A DNA stretch of 6,120 nt from contig JAJRTM010000014.1 of NCBI GenBank assembly GCA_024278285.1, positions 1 to 6,120 of the forward strand, read 5' to 3'. A program made the translations under genes and the position numbers. Origin of the DNA: Planctomycetota bacterium (GTDB lineage: Bacteria; Planctomycetota; Planctomycetia; Planctomycetales; Planctomycetaceae). The notes beneath the pieces are model-generated. The model made no database searches, was not told where the DNA came from, and saw nothing but the letters and a program-made list of their open reading frames with translations. Below are positions 5,801 to 6,120 of this stretch, piece after piece (positions within the stretch are counted from its first letter, which is position 1; each line of letters begins with the position of its first letter).

Positions 5801-6120
5801 GCATCCAAAGCGGGGCAGTATCGGATTTCGTATTCCGTGAAGGATAAAAAAGGGAATACGCAAGAAGGAGGTTATGTTTTTCTGGTGAGAGGTGACCAAA
5901 CCGATTTTGTCGATTCCAAATTTAACGATCTGGAAATCATCCCACAGAAGAAAACGTACCAGCCGGGCGAATCAGTCAAGTTGGTCATCAATACGAATCA
6001 TCCGAATTCAACTGTTTTGTTATTCGTTCGCCCGAGTAATGGCGTTTATTTGAAACCACGCACGATTCATCTGCAAGGGAAAAGTACGTCTGTTGATATT
6101 GGCGTCGAAGCGAAAGATAT
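2855..6120 (+). CDS. Exported alpha-2-macroglobulin-like protein, 3' end outside window
   Basis: The frame is open from the ATG at 2855 to the right edge (1088 codons and two bases). An in-frame TAA at 2840-2842 and the absence of any other start codon fix the beginning. Residues 1-23 form a Sec-type signal peptide (MWKSS, hydrophobic core, VGA before Glu24); no lipobox Cys is present, unlike many bacterial macroglobulins. Residues 24-390 look mainly helical and contain TPR-like units at 34-53 (KQGNYKEAQALYQK) and 356-388, with a His/Arg/Gly-rich stretch at 114-133. Beta-rich macroglobulin domains follow: DARSGKPVPNAKVEFFG (555-571), the MG2 hallmark TDRPVYRPGQ (650-659), FRVEEYKKPEYEV (741-753), a related LDRGYYRVGD (915-924) and YQPGE (1035-1039), which probably opens the bait-region domain. 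Residues 800-840 are an unusual Trp/Tyr-rich insertion. Family members trap or bind proteases in the periplasm, often through a CxEQ thioester; that region is not visible, so thioester status is unknown. Relatives typically run to about 1,500-2,000 residues, so a large part is missing. Confidence 0.9.
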   Translation, partial: MWKSSVVFGFSGLLLIGAIMVGAEKPVENLKQTADKLHKQGNYKEAQALYQKVALKRNAKSKDVIHAINKFMECSQRLGNLDSADIFLEKVAEEHANHWRVIAGVAESYLRLRHYGHIVEGQFHRGNHRGNRGAQFANAQERDRVRSLQLFVEAMSLIKKEPGKKATSLEIGQFYLQVARAVSYQREGSHRSWMLQSLTDLSKLPDYVTGYNRNFGAVRGAPVDENGNVVLFQIPKNWKAAQNDGERWRWLLEQAKSANEELTNQIRWTWGQFLHQQFGVQAMRGYIGPLLAKSVEEEVEGKEHDEQTGPFAVSSLKESETIAKLATGVKRFELPGEFNFIAIFKQIVENPKTGYAENALGQLAGIFENRQQYPEATRYWEQSIESFGAGSRNWKKDRLAQIVNNWGTFEGDRVKPSGEGAKVSFRFRNGSNVKLVATKINYIQLIEDAKKYLRAKPQKPDWNQINFGNIGHLLIRQNQKKYLGKQVAKWDLELEPRPNHFDRRISITTPLQKAGAYLLTATLKDGNTSRIIVWLEDTAIIKKPLDNKQWYYIADARSGKPVPNAKVEFFGYRFERPNGKQTITRISEFAEKSDEQGQLVVGEKLMPRNYQWLMTVKTKDDRFAYLGFSGIWYPRRSWQEYRQNKVFTITDRPVYRPGQKVNFKFWVRKADYLNNDKAVFAGKKFHVVISNPRGEKILEKEFTADEFGGFNGEIELAEEAVLGVYRIQIPHQNGVGGGSSFRVEEYKKPEYEVSVDAPSEPVKLGDKITATIKAKYFFGAPVLNAKVKYKVERTSHDSRWYPVDSWDWLYGNGYWWFGNDYNWYPGFYKWGCFRPSPIWWRHHEPPELILENEVEIGPDGTVKVEIDTALAKAVHGDQDHKYTISVEVVDESRRTILGSGSVLVAREPFKVFTWLDRGYYRVGDVVTANMKAHTLAKKPIQGTGELKLLSISYDKNGTPTETVIETWPLDTNDKGEAALKFKASKAGQYRISYSVKDKKGNTQEGGYVFLVRGDQTDFVDSKFNDLEIIPQKKTYQPGESVKLVINTNHPNSTVLLFVRPSNGVYLKPRTIHLQGKSTSVDIGVEAKD

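Overview
The window looks like chromosomal DNA from a planctomycete, probably of the Planctomycetaceae (Gimesia/Rubinisphaera-like). This is inferred from gene content, because no marker gene is present. The evidence is a Tat-exported sugar phosphate isomerase/epimerase-like TIM-barrel protein, a phosphotransferase with a degenerate APH-type active site, and a very long exported alpha-2-macroglobulin-like protein with a helical N-terminal region. Base composition looks close to even, and codon use appears similar across the three genes.

Layout. Bases 1-236 hold a possible start of a leftward gene running off the left edge (weak) and a small A/T-flanked hairpin at 142-175. Gene 1 (237-1289, +) is a 350-residue APH-fold phosphotransferase. 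It converges on gene 2 (1626-2528, -), a 300-residue Tat-exported TIM-barrel protein. The 336-base gap between them contains a near-symmetric element with perfect 27-bp inverted arms (1346-1372 and 1544-1570) and several smaller nested hairpins. Gene 2 diverges from gene 3 across a 326-base intergenic region with candidate promoters and two short palindromes. Gene 3 starts at 2855 (+) and is still open at the right edge: 1088 residues are visible, covering a signal peptide, a TPR-like helical N-terminal half, several macroglobulin-type beta-domains and the beginning of what looks like a bait-region domain. The part where a thioester motif could occur lies outside the window.

The three genes do not form an operon (+, -, +) and nothing in the sequence ties them to one pathway. 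Genes 2 and 3 are both predicted to leave the cytoplasm; gene 1 is predicted cytoplasmic. I do not see a mobile-element transposase, CRISPR array, tRNA or rRNA. The points most worth a second look are the inverted-repeat element between the convergent genes, the Trp/Tyr-rich insertion in the macroglobulin protein, and the altered active site of the phosphotransferase. I see no convincing evidence of a wholly new multi-gene system here.
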